Source: Chrysomallon squamiferum (taxonomy: Eukaryota > Mollusca > Gastropoda > Neomphalida > Peltospiridae). Taken from it: a stretch of 62,000 bases of DNA. Shown one piece after another: positions 1 through 14,010 of the stretch (positions are counted from its first letter, which is position 1; each line of letters starts with the position of its first letter). Where the stretch lies: positions 6,322,901 to 6,384,900 of the forward strand of contig CM022665.1 in NCBI GenBank assembly GCA_012295275.1. Reading direction: 5' to 3'. A program made the translations under genes and the position numbers. The notes below the pieces were generated by a model. That model was not told the origin of the DNA. It saw nothing but the letters and a program-made list of their open reading frames with translations, and made no database searches.

Positions 1-795
1 TATAAATATCTTTGTTCTTGGCGATATTCTAATAACTATTTTTTTTTATTTATTTAGCTTTAAAAATCGGAACACATTACAATTGATTTTTAAATGTGAT
101 ATAAAATCATTATCTCAGTTACAGAAATATTTTCTAATTTAGACGTTTCAAACAAACGGTAAAAGAATAACAGTTATGAGGTTAAAAGTCTTACTGCTAA
201 TAATATATGAAGAATCAAATAATTATTATTATTATGTTTTTATGTCTAAATCAAATTATTATTATTATTAACTTTTTAGTTTTTTTACTACTGGCAATTA
301 AAAAATTGTTCAGTGCTAAAGATCTTTATAGAATTGCCCTCGAATTAGTTTTTCATGAATATCTTCCATCTAATATTAAAGTGATTGGAACAGTTTGTAG
401 TTTGTATTGAATATTAAAAAGCAGTTAAATGTATTCAAAACAGGATAATTTCATCTTTGGCAAAACACAAGTAACTCAGTGCAAATGAGTGGTTTTTAAT
501 TAGAAATATAAATCTCACAGTTGCTTAGTTAACTTATGTGAGCCGCCACATGCTCATGGATGGAAAAGTATTTATACGCACGACACGGGCATGTCCTTTC
601 ACTGAACGCCATAATTATTGTGAACAAACAGACGCGTAAGAAAACTCTGACGGATATACGACAATAACTAGTTATTAAGATCCGTTAGTGAAAAGGCAAG
701 AGATCTGGCATGCTTAGTGATGACCCATTGTTTGGTACGACAAAGATCACGAAGTACAAATGCGTCTATTAAAAAATACATAAAACATTAGAAAG

Positions 796-831
<36 letters not shown>

Positions 832-1004
832 GAATTCAGGTTAAACCGCACGACGTTTACGAAAAGTCAGCTGACGTCATTGAAATCTTTGAAATTGTTA
901 AAAAGTTTACAGATAGTAGAATGACGGTATGCTTCCAGAAATTCAGAAGATACGCGAGAATATTATAACCACAAAATTTTATGGCTGTGCCTATAATAAT
1001 TTGA

Positions 1005-1432
1005 CTGATTCAAAGCGATTTCAGTAACTGCAGTATCCCAAATATTAACCGACTAGACACTGTACTCAAGATTGACGATCCACCTTCAAAGTTTTTTCCA
1101 CGGCAAGCAAAGCCTCATTATTCTAATAACATTACAGAATATATGCAGAGTGATTCGTTCAGCTCTTTCTTGTGGTCTTCTAGGACATACAGTGTTGAAT
1201 CCTTGAATATGACTCAGACAGTACTGCAAGTAATAAGCAAACTGATCGTCTGCCACCTAAGCACGTGCGGCAACCTAAGAAGCTCCATTACATGGACTAT
1301 GTCATCACTTACACTTCGATACTACAGAGTAAGGTTAATGAGAAACTCTGTCGTTTTAAGGCACCTGATGGATCTGTTTACTACTGCATTTTTGGACAAC
1401 AATTGTCTTTTCTTGAAATCAATGAACACTGA
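1005..1432 (+). pseudogene. Frame-disrupted coding-like remnant, family not recognised
   Basis: Two overlapping open stretches look protein-like rather than low-complexity. The first, frame of position 1005 to about 1206, reads with PPSKFFPRQAKPHYSNNI and ends ...SRTYSVESL. The second, in the frame of position 1199, continues with EYDSDSTASNKQTDRLPPKH, then MDYVITYTSILQSKVNEKL and CRFKAPDGSVYYCIFGQQLS, and stops at 1430-1432. They would join if one base were present near 1204. In the upstream direction the first frame has stops at 1002 and in the 950s. Base composition is less AT-rich than the surroundings. I do not recognise the family. It may be a decayed gene or transposon piece, or exons with unrecognised splicing. 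Confidence 0.3.
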
Positions 1433-1661
1433 CATTTTTAACAGTTGTTAAGCATTGTGACCTTCATCTAACCTGAATAGAAACTGTCAGAACTGATTAT
1501 TAGTCAAACTGAAACACCGAATATTATCTTCTCCGTCTCATTAGCTGTAGAATCATCACATCCTTGAGATCATTGTATTATTTAAATCCAGTTCAGCTTC
1601 GTGTATATTTTTATAACTTCAACTTATATTTATTTCTGTTGTTCATTCGTTCGTTCATTTA

Positions 1662-1695
<34 letters not shown>

Positions 1696-2244
1696 TATTT
1701 TTATTTATTTATTTAAATTTATTACATACATTTTTATTTATTTATTTATTTGTTTATTTGTTTTGGGTTTGTTTTTTGTTTTTGTTTTTTGTTGTTGGTT
1801 TCGGGGGGGCATTTTTTTTTTTTTTTTTTAATTATCTTCAAATAGTTAATAAAAATGAAAAATTGCAGGTTATTTTAGATAATATTATCATATTACTGTT
1901 CCAGTTTTATTTATTTATGTTTGTTTTCAGTCTTTGTTGTTGTTTTTTTGTTTGTTTTTTTTTACAATCAAATATATTTTGTTTTACTAATAAAACACAA
2001 ATGTCTCAAATAGTTTTTATGTCTTTGTCTTATTATTTTTAGTAGTATTTGTTTTATCAAGAAATATATTTTTTTAATAATAATAAAAAAAAAGGAGTAA
2101 ATCTCATTAAATGAGCCATTAGACAGAGTGACTCTTTTTCTGTCATAATATGACAGCAAAAGAAAAAAAAAAAAAGCTAGCTGACTGAAGGAAATGTCAA
2201 ATAGAGTGATGGCATGTGGAAATTAATACCATAATCTTCAGAAT

Positions 2245-2258
2245 ATTCCCATGGCAAC
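2245..2258 (+). promoter_or_regulatory. X-box-like (RFX) motif
   Basis: The 14-mer ATTCCCATGGCAAC matches the palindromic RFX X-box GTTGCCATGGCAAC at 12 of 14 positions. A second, weaker relative, GTAACCAAGGAAAC, lies at 2408-2421. No ciliary gene is recognisable nearby, so this may be chance; short degenerate motifs like this occur often. Confidence 0.2.
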
Positions 2259-3590
2259 TAATGGATTTTTGTTGTTTTAACTGTTTCATGTGGAAACGAA
2301 TGTAAAATCAGTGACATACAGTTAAATCGGCTAGTTATTTCGAGCAAGCGACGAAATGCTGACAGTAACTAAGTAGAAACAGACTACATACCGGCAAAGG
2401 TACGCTAGTAACCAAGGAAACGTATCACAAATTTCTAGAATGTTTTTAATTAGATGATAACCTCGATCGTACGTCCAAGTGAAATGAAATAATTACTATA
2501 ATATAATGTTCGTGTTTTGTTTCAGTTTATAGTTAGGTGGTACGTAAGACACGTATTTCTTATAATAATCTTTTTCTGACCATTAATACACTCATTCGTT
2601 GTGCTAAAAATATCTTCATCCAATCCCTTTCACTAAAACAATTCGAATTTTTCGTCGTAGTTTACTATTTGCGATTTAAAACGGAGAAGCGACTGTTTCG
2701 TTCTTTTGGACAATCAGCTTATGCAAGCAGAATAAAACAGTTACACACAATAAAAGCTAAATGAAAACACTGCACGTCATACTACTTGATTTACTGCAAA
2801 ATTTCGGAATGCCTCTTGAGATTAATTAGCTCGTACATCGACATGTCGAAGTACAAAGTGGCACATTGTTTATAAAAATATTAAAGAAAAAAAAAATGAA
2901 AATGCAGGAAAAATCGTACTATTTTTATATACAAAGCTAATACAAACAAAAGGAAATCTGAGTACGGAAATGACTTCGGGTAATGTACGAACAAGGCATT
3001 AAACTTTAAATTTGTCGGAAGTACCAATTAATGTAACGTTGAGAAACGTTAATCTGAGTGCAGAGATGCATGGCTTTATACTCAGATGCGTCTGAATGTT
3101 GTAAAAAAACACAAAAAGACAACAAGAAAGCAGCAGCCGCGTCATCTGAGATAAAGAGATAACATCTGAGAGGAAAAAATTCCCATCAGATTTCATCAAC
3201 CGCAGAAATAACCCATGAGTACATAATATTTTATACGTAAGCAGACGTTTGAAAGTTTTTTAACTGACGAGGATGCAGAACCACCGAACAAGATTAGAGC
3301 TGTTTCTCCAGTCCATCAAAAAAATGAAAATCTACTAAAATGGTTTCATCATCAAAATCGCTTTCAAAGTAACATATTGTTCAGTTGTTTTGCTTTATGA
3401 TTCTCACGAATCAGTGGAATGACTAATGTGTTTGAATAACTCACTGAAATGAAATCAGTGTAAGCCATACAAATAACAATCAACAGCTTCATCGTGACGC
3501 ACTCAACATTAATTCTCAAAGTAAGACAATAAATGCAGGTAACAAATCCGTCCTTTATCCATAAAATCGACGTCACAAGTTAGAAGAGTA

Positions 3591-3627
<37 letters not shown>

Positions 3628-6342
3628 TGAGGTTAATATATAATAATTATTAGAAAACGTTAATTGCGAAAAACAAATAAAACAACTACTTGTAAAAATA
3701 ATAAATGTACTTAGGGGTTTTGTTTGTATGATCCAAGATAAACACTTTAAAACAAAGGAAAGATAAAACTGGCTCTATTTAGGATACTGTCAGAAGTAGC
3801 AAAAATCAGTTACAATTTATTTCTGCCTATCTGTCTGTCTGTATGTATGTATGTATGTATGTCTATGTGTGTGTGTGTGTACAGTGAAAGATATAGAGAC
3901 AGAGACATGCATTTGCGTTTTCGCTAATCTATTATACACATAATCACACATTCACGTACATGAGTAAATAATCATTCATACAAAATAATGAGAAAAGGAA
4001 ACAAGTAATGATAAAATATTTTATAAGATTATTAGTCCAGCCTCTAACGTGTTCTTTCTGGATGTGAAATCTCTTTTCTAGACTGTAAAAGGTTAATCGT
4101 GTAACCATGGTGTCTTCTTGTTCCTCGCCATTATTAATGGCAACCGCTGGGAATATTCGTACAATTAGAAAAAAAAAAAATATGGTGCGACTCAAAAGCA
4201 AATCACGTTTGATACAGACAAATAACTCGCAAAGTACTTGTCTTCCGGCATTTTCGTCCAGACTAAACAAACAGAGCAACTGGACAAATTAAAAATTTAT
4301 ATTACTAGATATTGCGATCATCAAAACATTCAAGTAATGAAAAAAGTTCTGAAGAGTTCCAGTCAAAAACATGTGGTAAAATTTTAATAAGAAAATAAAT
4401 GTTGTGACATTATGGGTACTTCTGCACTGTTCCAGACATCCTGCTTTTTCTTGAATTTTTTCATTTCTTTAATTTTACCCTAAAATTGCAGAAAGCTATT
4501 TTTGTAAATGGCTTCTTTTCAATTCGGCGTGTTTTGTTTTACTTTTCATGCTGAAAGTTTTGTTCCGTAGGGGTGATCCTATCACAGTCAGTTATTACTT
4601 GTTTCAGTTTACTCTAAGTTTCATTTATTGTCATGTCTAAAAGTCTAGCAGAAACGCACACCGCTAGTGAAAAGCGTATTCTGTATAAGTATTATTTTAA
4701 GAGTTTTAAGTGATTAATAAAGATCAAACAGATCCTGTCTTGCTTTGGAGACGTATTAAATTGTATCTGTTAAATAAATACATTGTCATTCTTTATTTCA
4801 TATTCTAAATAAGGATTTATTTAGCCTGTATCCGAAGAATCCAGATCTCCTTCGGCCCCAAGCGTGTCGGATAAATTGTCAGGTACAGTCACAAGTCATT
4901 AGGCAGATTATATTACTGACATACATGTTTAACAGACAATGTTAGTTTTCTGTAACAAATAAAAGACATTTAGGGAAGTTCACATAAAAGAAAAAAGGTA
5001 TTTAGCCATTTTTGCTTTCTCACTCTGGAAATAAAGTTGAAAACCAGTGTTTTCTGACTGGATTAACTAAACTTATTTTAAACGTGACGTGAACGCCGTA
5101 TTAGCTGATCTGAAGGCTACTTGACATTCGACTTTCTGTATTTGCCAAATGGAAAGAGGTGCAATTTATTCATATTTCTGTAATAATGAAACCTAAAATT
5201 AGCTGTCGGTCCATCAGAATAAATAAACGTAACAGGACGAATTGCTCACCACTTTTGATAATTATACAAATAATGGCGACGGGAAATGTCATAGAAGACA
5301 GAGAGATCTGAGACACACAGAGTTTGAACTGAAGATAACATTTATATCAGTACAGAAAGTATTTACAGGATAATTTCAAACGATCCAATAAATACTGTGA
5401 CCTTTGTAAGTAGAATAAACAGACATAGAAACGTGGACTGTCACACACGTACCTGTAGCAGTGAAAAAACTGAAAAGAAATGTAGATACTGTACGTTTAT
5501 GAAAATGGTATCAATAAATCAATAAATAAATAAACTTTACTGAATATCTTTAAAAATGCAACTCAGTTTGTCTAAAAATGAAACTGGAGTAACTTCCATT
5601 TCTTAATTAACTGTAAGTTAATGTTTAGACACATGACTGTTTTTCAAAAACTGCAGTATGAAACGTGTCAGGCTTCTGTTTACAAGTCTGGCATCTACAA
5701 AACAAGAGAAGTAATGAAGACTGATACAGCATGAAAGACGAACTGATGGCAATATTCTCCTTTTGTTCAGGTATCTCGTACCGGTAGACAAGAAAGCACG
5801 TCCTTTCTACGAGAGCCTCGTCTTGTTACCGGTGTTTCTGATAGATCTGCCTATTCTGTTTCAGCAGTTATTCCGGTTATGCTACTTATCGAATATTTTG
5901 TTTTCAGTTGTTCTGATTACAATTAAAAAAAAACACTAGCTTAACCGGTACTTTTAAGACTGCCTCAGGATGGACGTATTTTCGAAAACTGTTATAAAAC
6001 CGATTGTCCTGTCTACTCTTGTTTGTTGAATGAAGATGGGGGCGACTGGACGCATGCTGGCAATTCTTTGTTAAGTGTGAAGCTTGGCTACTTGTGTTTG
6101 TTACGCAGGTTGTTAAGAAGACTTATTATATCATAATATATTTGTCAACTGCTTAACGAAGACAGAAAGTGCCCGAGGATAACGAACTAGTTTTTTTGTT
6201 TGTTTTTTTCTGAAATGAAGAACACAATACCGACAGAAATCGTGAAAACAAAAAATATATGCGATCTAGAAATGGATATATTCTTCATAGAGCATTATGA
6301 AACTATTTTTATTTTACTGATTTCACTAGAGGATATTGCTCT

Positions 6343-6379
<37 letters not shown>

Positions 6380-7855
6380 CTACAGAACACATTTACTGTA
6401 AACATATCCCAATGAGCCGATTATTATTTTTTTTTCTTTCTTACAGTGAAACTCATTTCATTCTCAAAGTTATATCTATCACAATAATGGGTTCCACCAT
6501 TTTCCAGAATCTCTCACTGTTTACAAAAATCTTAATCTGATTTGCTGAAGGTTAGAAACGTGGCGTGTCTGTAGAAAATGAATCATGCGTATTCTCTAAA
6601 GAACAGCGATGTTTGTTTGAATCTGTAAAGAAATTATTTAAATTCATTTTTTTTTTTCTTTTCTTTAATATAATAGCACTAGAAGATTTCCCCATCTAAT
6701 TTTGTAAGACAGGTGTATCACATTTCGAGACATTTTCATACGTTGTTGTAATACAACGTTTATTTTGCGCTTAATATTTTACTCGTTGTTCATGATGACG
6801 ATGAAATGACTAACAGCAATGTGCGACGGAAGATATCGAATAATTATTCCCCCCCAAAAAAAGTAAGAAAAGACATGTTCTAGTCATTTTCTTTTCCTCG
6901 GGCATTTGTTTCTTGAAATTAAGCTGAACATCATCTGAATAATTATTTCTGCCTGCGGTCAGCAGACAGACCTGATGGACATCAGTGACGTGTCATTTTG
7001 AAAAACAGCACCACAGCACGATTCCAATAAGCTTTGTTCCAAGAGTCATATGATGAATTACGTCAGGCGGTTTCCGTATGAAGAATGTCCACAAGATTCA
7101 GAAAAACAGTTGGTTTTTTTTTTTTTTTTTTTATCAGATTAGAAAACTGTGGGAAGATCTGTAAACGAAATTAATTGTTAGATACATATTAAAAACAGGC
7201 CTGTGACAAGATCTTAGAGATAAGACTGGCTAAAATAAAACATTGATTTTAACGGTAAACGTTACTTGTGTGCTATATATTACTTAAATGATATGTTTTA
7301 AAACAGTTAAAAAGAGAAACATCTAATTGTACAAATATCATCTTCTAAAACCTTTATAACATTATTTTATTCTGCATGGTATACTTACTGGATTAGAAGC
7401 CAACATGCATAGCTACGTATAATTATGCGTGTGTGTACCTCTAATTATAACACTAGTTATCAAAGACTTTATGTGCCGGTCTATGGAAAAGTGAAGAAAA
7501 ATCTTATATATGGTTACTAGTAACATTTACTATTTTGGATACGATAAACATACATTCACTCATTAATGTATGTCAAATTTTCTTACATAATAAGACAGAC
7601 ATTTAATAACTGGATATATCTTTTGTAGACACTGAAACTGTAGTTGTTTTTTCACTTAGTTGACATAATCATTAGAAGAGGACAAAAACAAATTTAATTT
7701 ATATTCAAGTTAATGTGTTATATACATGCTGGAAGCAACGTTAATGATTGTATTACTGTAATAATTACGTCAAAATATTTTGTCTCCTGTAAGCGAGGAA
7801 TTATTTTCACACTGACATAGATTCACAAATCAGTGAATTTAATTCCACTGAGATA

Positions 7856-7985
<130 letters not shown>

Positions 7986-8435
7986 GCACGTAACTGGAAC
8001 AAAAAATATTATTTCATGAAAACAAATACCAAAAAAAAAATAAACAGTTTTCTTAAGGACATATTTATATTTAAACAAACAGAAATGCGATCACGCACGC
8101 ACGCACGCACACATATACATTTTAACACGTTGTAACCAAAAAGTGTGTCTCAGCACCAAATATGTGAGTTAATACTTACACTGCGTAATTATTTATACCG
8201 TTCTTACGTCTATACTAAATCATGCTTTTATTTAGATTAACTTGGCTGTGACAAAACTGAAATGTCGTCTTAAATTAAATTTATGTTTGCGAATAATCTT
8301 TCTTATTAAACACTTTTGATTTAAGAAATGTGTCAGTACACTCACACTCACAGATAGAGAGAGAGAGATGGAGAAAGAAAGATAGATGGAAAGAAACAGA
8401 CATATATATATGTATACAGTGACAGAAAGAGGTAG

Positions 8436-8440
<5 letters not shown>

Positions 8441-8526
<86 letters not shown>
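8441..8526. repeat. Microsatellite (GA)43
   Basis: An uninterrupted GA run of 86 bases, preceded by a degenerate GA-rich stretch (8356-8440). It is the reverse complement in composition of the CT tract about 500 bp upstream, so the two can pair as an inverted repeat. Confidence 0.97.
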
Positions 8527-8529
<3 letters not shown>

Positions 8530-9742
8530 TTGAAATCATCTTTGCTAAACCATATCTTATCATTAGTTACTTTTAATTAAATAAATATATTTTTACAGTA
8601 CTTTTTTGTCTTGATGTCAGACTTAGAAAAATATACTGTAAAGAACATTTGTATCTTGTACAAAAAGACTAAAGGAGTTTCTAACGTAATGTGAAAGGTA
8701 GCGTGTCAAGTTTAACAGAAACCTCTCTGGGGTGTAACAACCAGTGGACAATCCTATTACGCTAAGATTGCCTGTGAACAAACAGCACTTAATGGTTAAC
8801 TTTTAACTACATGCTTTCCACTGGAAACAAATCAACATATTTAACTTAAAGTGGGCGAAAGTTTCACAGCAGATTAAAAAGACAGCACGGTTATTATTAA
8901 TTCGGTGTTCCCAAGTTTTCTGCTTTAAAAAGTAATATCCAGCAATACCACCATCCCGCTAGGCAAAGAGAAAAACAAATTAAGTCTTTTACTCCCACAG
9001 ACTGCTGATCTCGTTACGATCAAAATCAGACTGTTGAATGAATTTAAAAAGATTTCCAGGGGGACACAGATATTTAACCTTTGGGTGGCTAATTTCACCG
9101 GATCGCTTGAAAAAGGAGTTGCAAGTTTGAAATTACACATTCAGTTTCATAATGAAGTAGCAAATTTTTGTGTTAATTGGCTGCATATTGGAGAACGAAT
9201 GAATGGATATCAAGATCTTTCTTAATTACGGATAAGTGAACCAGTTTAAAGATGAATGGCTGCAATATGGATAACCGATGAGGAATTGACACTAATCCTC
9301 CGCGATTCTTAAAACAGCACCACGAGATCATTGTTCTGGCAGGAACAATAAATAAAAACTGTAGTAATTATTCGCTGTTACGTTCACTGGAGATCACAGA
9401 TTACTAGCGGTTTATGGGGCTTAAGAATCCAATAAAGATGTGGCCAGCTTGTATCCCTTGTGTGTCAGTGCCATTCATCACCACACAGGACGCGTTTAAC
9501 AACAGTATTGACAATCCAAACGGTTCAGCCTGTGTTGCGTCAAATTTGCGTTCCTATCCAAGAGTTTTCTATTCTCTGTTTGTCTTTTCTTTGAACTATT
9601 TTGGGGTTGTTTTTTTTTTTTTTCTCAGGGTTCTTACTTTTTTGTCACTGATTTATTTTCTTGCTATATTCATGTGATGGTGGTGCAGTCTGAAATTTAA
9701 AAATGGTTATTCTTTTTTTGATTGATTTTTCTTTTCTTTCTT

Positions 9743-9786
<44 letters not shown>

Positions 9787-9864
9787 CTTTAATTAAATTT
9801 AACGTTTGCTCGCAATTCACGTTAAGGAATTTTAATCTCCAAAGACTTTAATTTTATCAAATAA

Positions 9865-9865
<1 letters not shown>

Positions 9866-9919
<54 letters not shown>
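9866..9919. repeat. Microsatellite (AAT)n
   Basis: An AAT/ATA trinucleotide run of about 18 units, followed by a short GAC/GAT run. It directly follows a poly(T) tract at 9750-9786. Confidence 0.95.
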
Positions 9920-9920
<1 letters not shown>

Positions 9921-10834
9921 CGACGACGATGATGATAATTTACAAAATATTTTATTTTGCGCCAGAGAAAATATATCTGTATCTTCATATTTGTATTTTA
10001 AATATCATTACTGATGAATCAACACACACGTCATAACGACATCACAGTAATATGTTTTGACATGTTATTTCAATACATCGAAATCACAACGACCACTTCT
10101 TTCTGACAAAATTAAAATTCCCTGTGGACTCTACACATAAGGTTAATACTAAAAGCGTAAAATGGAGACAGAAATATGCCATTCAGAATAGTTCTCCTGC
10201 CAGACAAGCATATTAGTGGGATTTTTTTATTTTATTTTTTTTCAAAATTCCATTAAAATATATTTGTTGGGATGAGTTGAGATGAACTGAATTCCAGATG
10301 AAATGACAGTGCATTAACGTTTAACCAGTCTATTCTCCCGTCTGTGGTTGGTCGTGTCAAGAATAGCACTTGGGTCTGAAATCTAGCGGAAAAAAAAGAA
10401 GTTTCAATTATGGTAAAACCCGACTGGTGTAACCATACTGATCCAATAATTGTGTAAAGTATTAGCATATTCATTTGTAGCGGCTATGATCTGAAATACG
10501 CACTGGTGGCTTGTTAAAATGAACTAGTGATGACATTGTCTAAAACCAAAGTCGTCGACAAGGAAGACAAATGAATTTCGCTTAATTGGATATATATTAC
10601 AGTGCACTATTCGATTGTGTATTAAAAATAATGATGTGTCAGGAAGAAGAAGTAAAAAATACAAATATCACAAATTGGTTTAGTGTAGCTTAATAAAGAC
10701 AAGCTTAGTAGAGGAAAATAATAAAGAAATTAAATTAAAGAATGAAAGAACAATGAGAAAAAGTCCATTAATTTCTATCTGCTTCTAAACAATTACTATT
10801 GCATCGTTATTAAAAAAAATTGTTATTATATCAG

Positions 10835-10921
<87 letters not shown>
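10835..10921. repeat. Compound microsatellite (AT)n-(AG)n
   Basis: An AT run (10835-10856) joins an uninterrupted AG run (10857-10921). This is a third long GA/CT tract within 3 kb. Confidence 0.95.
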
Positions 10922-10923
<2 letters not shown>

Positions 10924-13900
10924 CATCCGGCAATCACTACCAATAACGGCAAGATATGAACACTAACCAAACTACACATCTTTTTATTACTTCGACAAAT
11001 TACTTGTTTTATATAAAGTTAATTCTTTAGTGTTTAATTGCTAATGTCAAAAGTAAAAATAAACTATTATGTTTTTATGTATAGTGTTTGCAGGCGACAA
11101 CGAAATCTATTACTCTCGGGAGCAGTAAGTTGAGATACAAATCATTCAATTTCATTTAGTCTTTGTATTATTTTGGAATTGCAGGATGAAACCTATAACT
11201 GGTTACTGTCTTAAGATATCAGCTTTATCCTGCTCAGGTCGATTGCTGAATGCATCTCGGCAGAGCCTCACTGCAGTTTGACGTTCAAACCTTCGCACAT
11301 TAAAGTTGGTATATTAAGGCAGTACTGAGTTATTCCATATTTGTGTGTGCGTGCAGAGAGAGAGATCAAATCATTACTTATCAGTGGGAAATTTCCAGTT
11401 CCATCATGTGCCAACACTTCTTTATTAAAGCCATTATGTGTGCTTTTTTGTGTGTGTGTGTGTGGGAAAGATATCTCGATGCTGTCACTTCATCATTATA
11501 CTACTGAACGTACGATTGAAACTAGTAATCGTAAATATTAAAACTTATTGAAGTTTTTTCCTTTTCTTTCATTTAAAAAAAAAAAATCTTTTTTAAAAAT
11601 AAAAAAAATAATAATAATAATAATTTTGTACTTGTTGTTGTTGTTTTTTAAATTATTAATTCTGCGATCTCACAGACCAAAAATAGTTCGTGAAGATTCA
11701 TATTTGAATATATTACATCGGTTATCAGATTGTAAATATGCTAACTTCTCAGGTTTCCATTATTACCTGCATATGTATATTACAAATATACATATATATT
11801 TTGGGCATGTGTTTTTGTGTGTAACCTTTGTTCATGTACAAACTTATATGTTCATAAAACAACATAATATTAAGATATATTTATATAAATAATTATAATT
11901 TACAAAATCCATTGAAATAATAAGCAATTCTGCGGCCAATCTTCATTACCATTTAATGCCTGACTTCGATTCTTAATTTATGGTCTCCGTGACAGGAACT
12001 ATGTTTAGTTGCTGGAATTACCATGTAATTATTCCAAAAATAAATCTGAAATGGAGAATCATCAATTTTATCATGAGAAATTACCGTATAATTTTGTTTT
12101 GATATTGTTTACCAATATTCTATAGCATGTTATATACATTTTAATTTTTACCCTGCTCAAATATTAGGCAAGATTATACGGCATAATGTATTAATCCAGT
12201 GACATGTCGTATCGAACTATATAGTTACTATTATTTTGATAAGATCGTTTTATTTTTACATTTTATGTTAAAATGCCGACCTACACACTTCATTTCATTT
12301 CTTTCTTTCTTCGCATTTTTGTCTTTATTTAATTGAACTTAATTTTATTTAATTTTTATAATATATTTTATTTAGTGTTATTTTATTATAATTGTTTGTA
12401 ATATCTCTGTATGTATGTATCTGTACGATATTATTATTCTAAAAAGATTTATGAAAAAACTTTTTATTATAACAAAATATTTATTTGTTATATATATTTT
12501 TGTTACTGATACATTGTTTATGTAATCATCATACGCAGTCCAAACAGACACAAAATGGCATTTGTTACAAAACATTTCTCACGAAACTGCTTAAAACATC
12601 TAACTTCCTCCTTCCCAACCTCAGTTATCGCACCAACATTTTCTTAGTCTTTTCCGTCACTGTATAGCATATATTAAATTCAAAATGTTACTTATTTAAT
12701 TTTCCTTTTTACATATTTTTAGTTACTCTTTTAACTTTTTTCTTCTTCCTAACTTTTCTGTATTGACCTATTTTATTTAATTTTCTTTTTCTTTTTTTTT
12801 TTTTTTTTTTTTTCCCCTCACACAACGGGCCAAAAAGGAAAAGAAAGATTTTGTAAGCCGAAGGCACTGTATCTAATATTTACCAAACGTGAACACGTTC
12901 TTTGTTCAAGATTCTGTTTGGCTTGTAAAGCGAACTCGTTATATATTAATCAATATTTGAAGATTAGGCACATGTGCACGAACGTGCATAATCGATAGTT
13001 TTCTAGCTAGTGATTTATTTTTGTTTGTTTCAGTACAAATTAATTTTTATATAAATAATTATCATATTTATACTTCCAACTACTTTTCAAATGAAAAGGA
13101 AGCGCTAAGAAAACATCTCCGTGACAACAACAGTAGCAACAACAACAACTATAATAATAATAATAATAATAATAATAACATAAATACCTCAAATATAAAT
13201 TAGGTATTTAATTACCAAAAAAAAAAAAAAAAAATTCTTGGTATGAGTAACCATTTGAAACCGACTGACCATTAAAAAAAAAAACACGTAGTGACGTATA
13301 TTTTTTTTTATTTTGACTTTTTCCACATCGGCGCCTGGAATGAGCCGTTTGTCATCATATGCTAATTTCAAAGGATAAATACTAATATAACAAACAAACA
13401 AACAAATAAATATATAAAAACAAAAACTGACCCCACCCTCAAACATGATAAGACAAATCTGGAGCAACCAGTATGTAAATCTATTGAAAATGTTTTAAAA
13501 ATCAAAAATAATTATAGCAGAACAATATTGGTGAATAAATAGTTTATTTCTGTACTCTTTAAAATACTCATTTGAAAGTTGCATTTAATAAGAAAATTAA
13601 CACTTCCAACTTTAGTTCCATTTTCTTAAAATTATTTGAAATAATAGTATTAAAAATAATATCTGATATAAATACTAATATAGTAGACTGTTTCACAGTA
13701 TGAGGCAATAAATATCTTATAACCTTTTTAGCTGTGATATGATTAGCAGCCATTGCAATTCAAATTGTCATAAAAGCAGATGTAAAATAATAAGTTCTTT
13801 CCACACGTTTATTTAACAACATCAAAAATTAATTTTTAATATGTTTTTACAGCATCGTAAACAACATGTGTATATATATATATGTCAAAATCACAAACAA

Positions 13901-14010
13901 AAAATTTAAGATAGGTATGGTGAGTGCACAAATAAAACTTGTCTTCTCCCAGCAATGTATAAATTAAAATGAAAAAATAAAAATGTGTTTTTAACTGAAG
14001 AATGATAAAT

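Noticed and set aside
9034-9225. 63-residue plus-strand ORF in a less AT-rich block
   Set aside because: The peptide text looks moderately complex, but I recognise no family and see no convincing exon borders. A translated search of 8930-9230 would decide.
13311-13390. Short minus-strand segment LKLAYDDKRLIPGADVEKVK
   Set aside because: It is protein-like but too short, bounded by low-complexity sequence and stops, and matches no family I can name.
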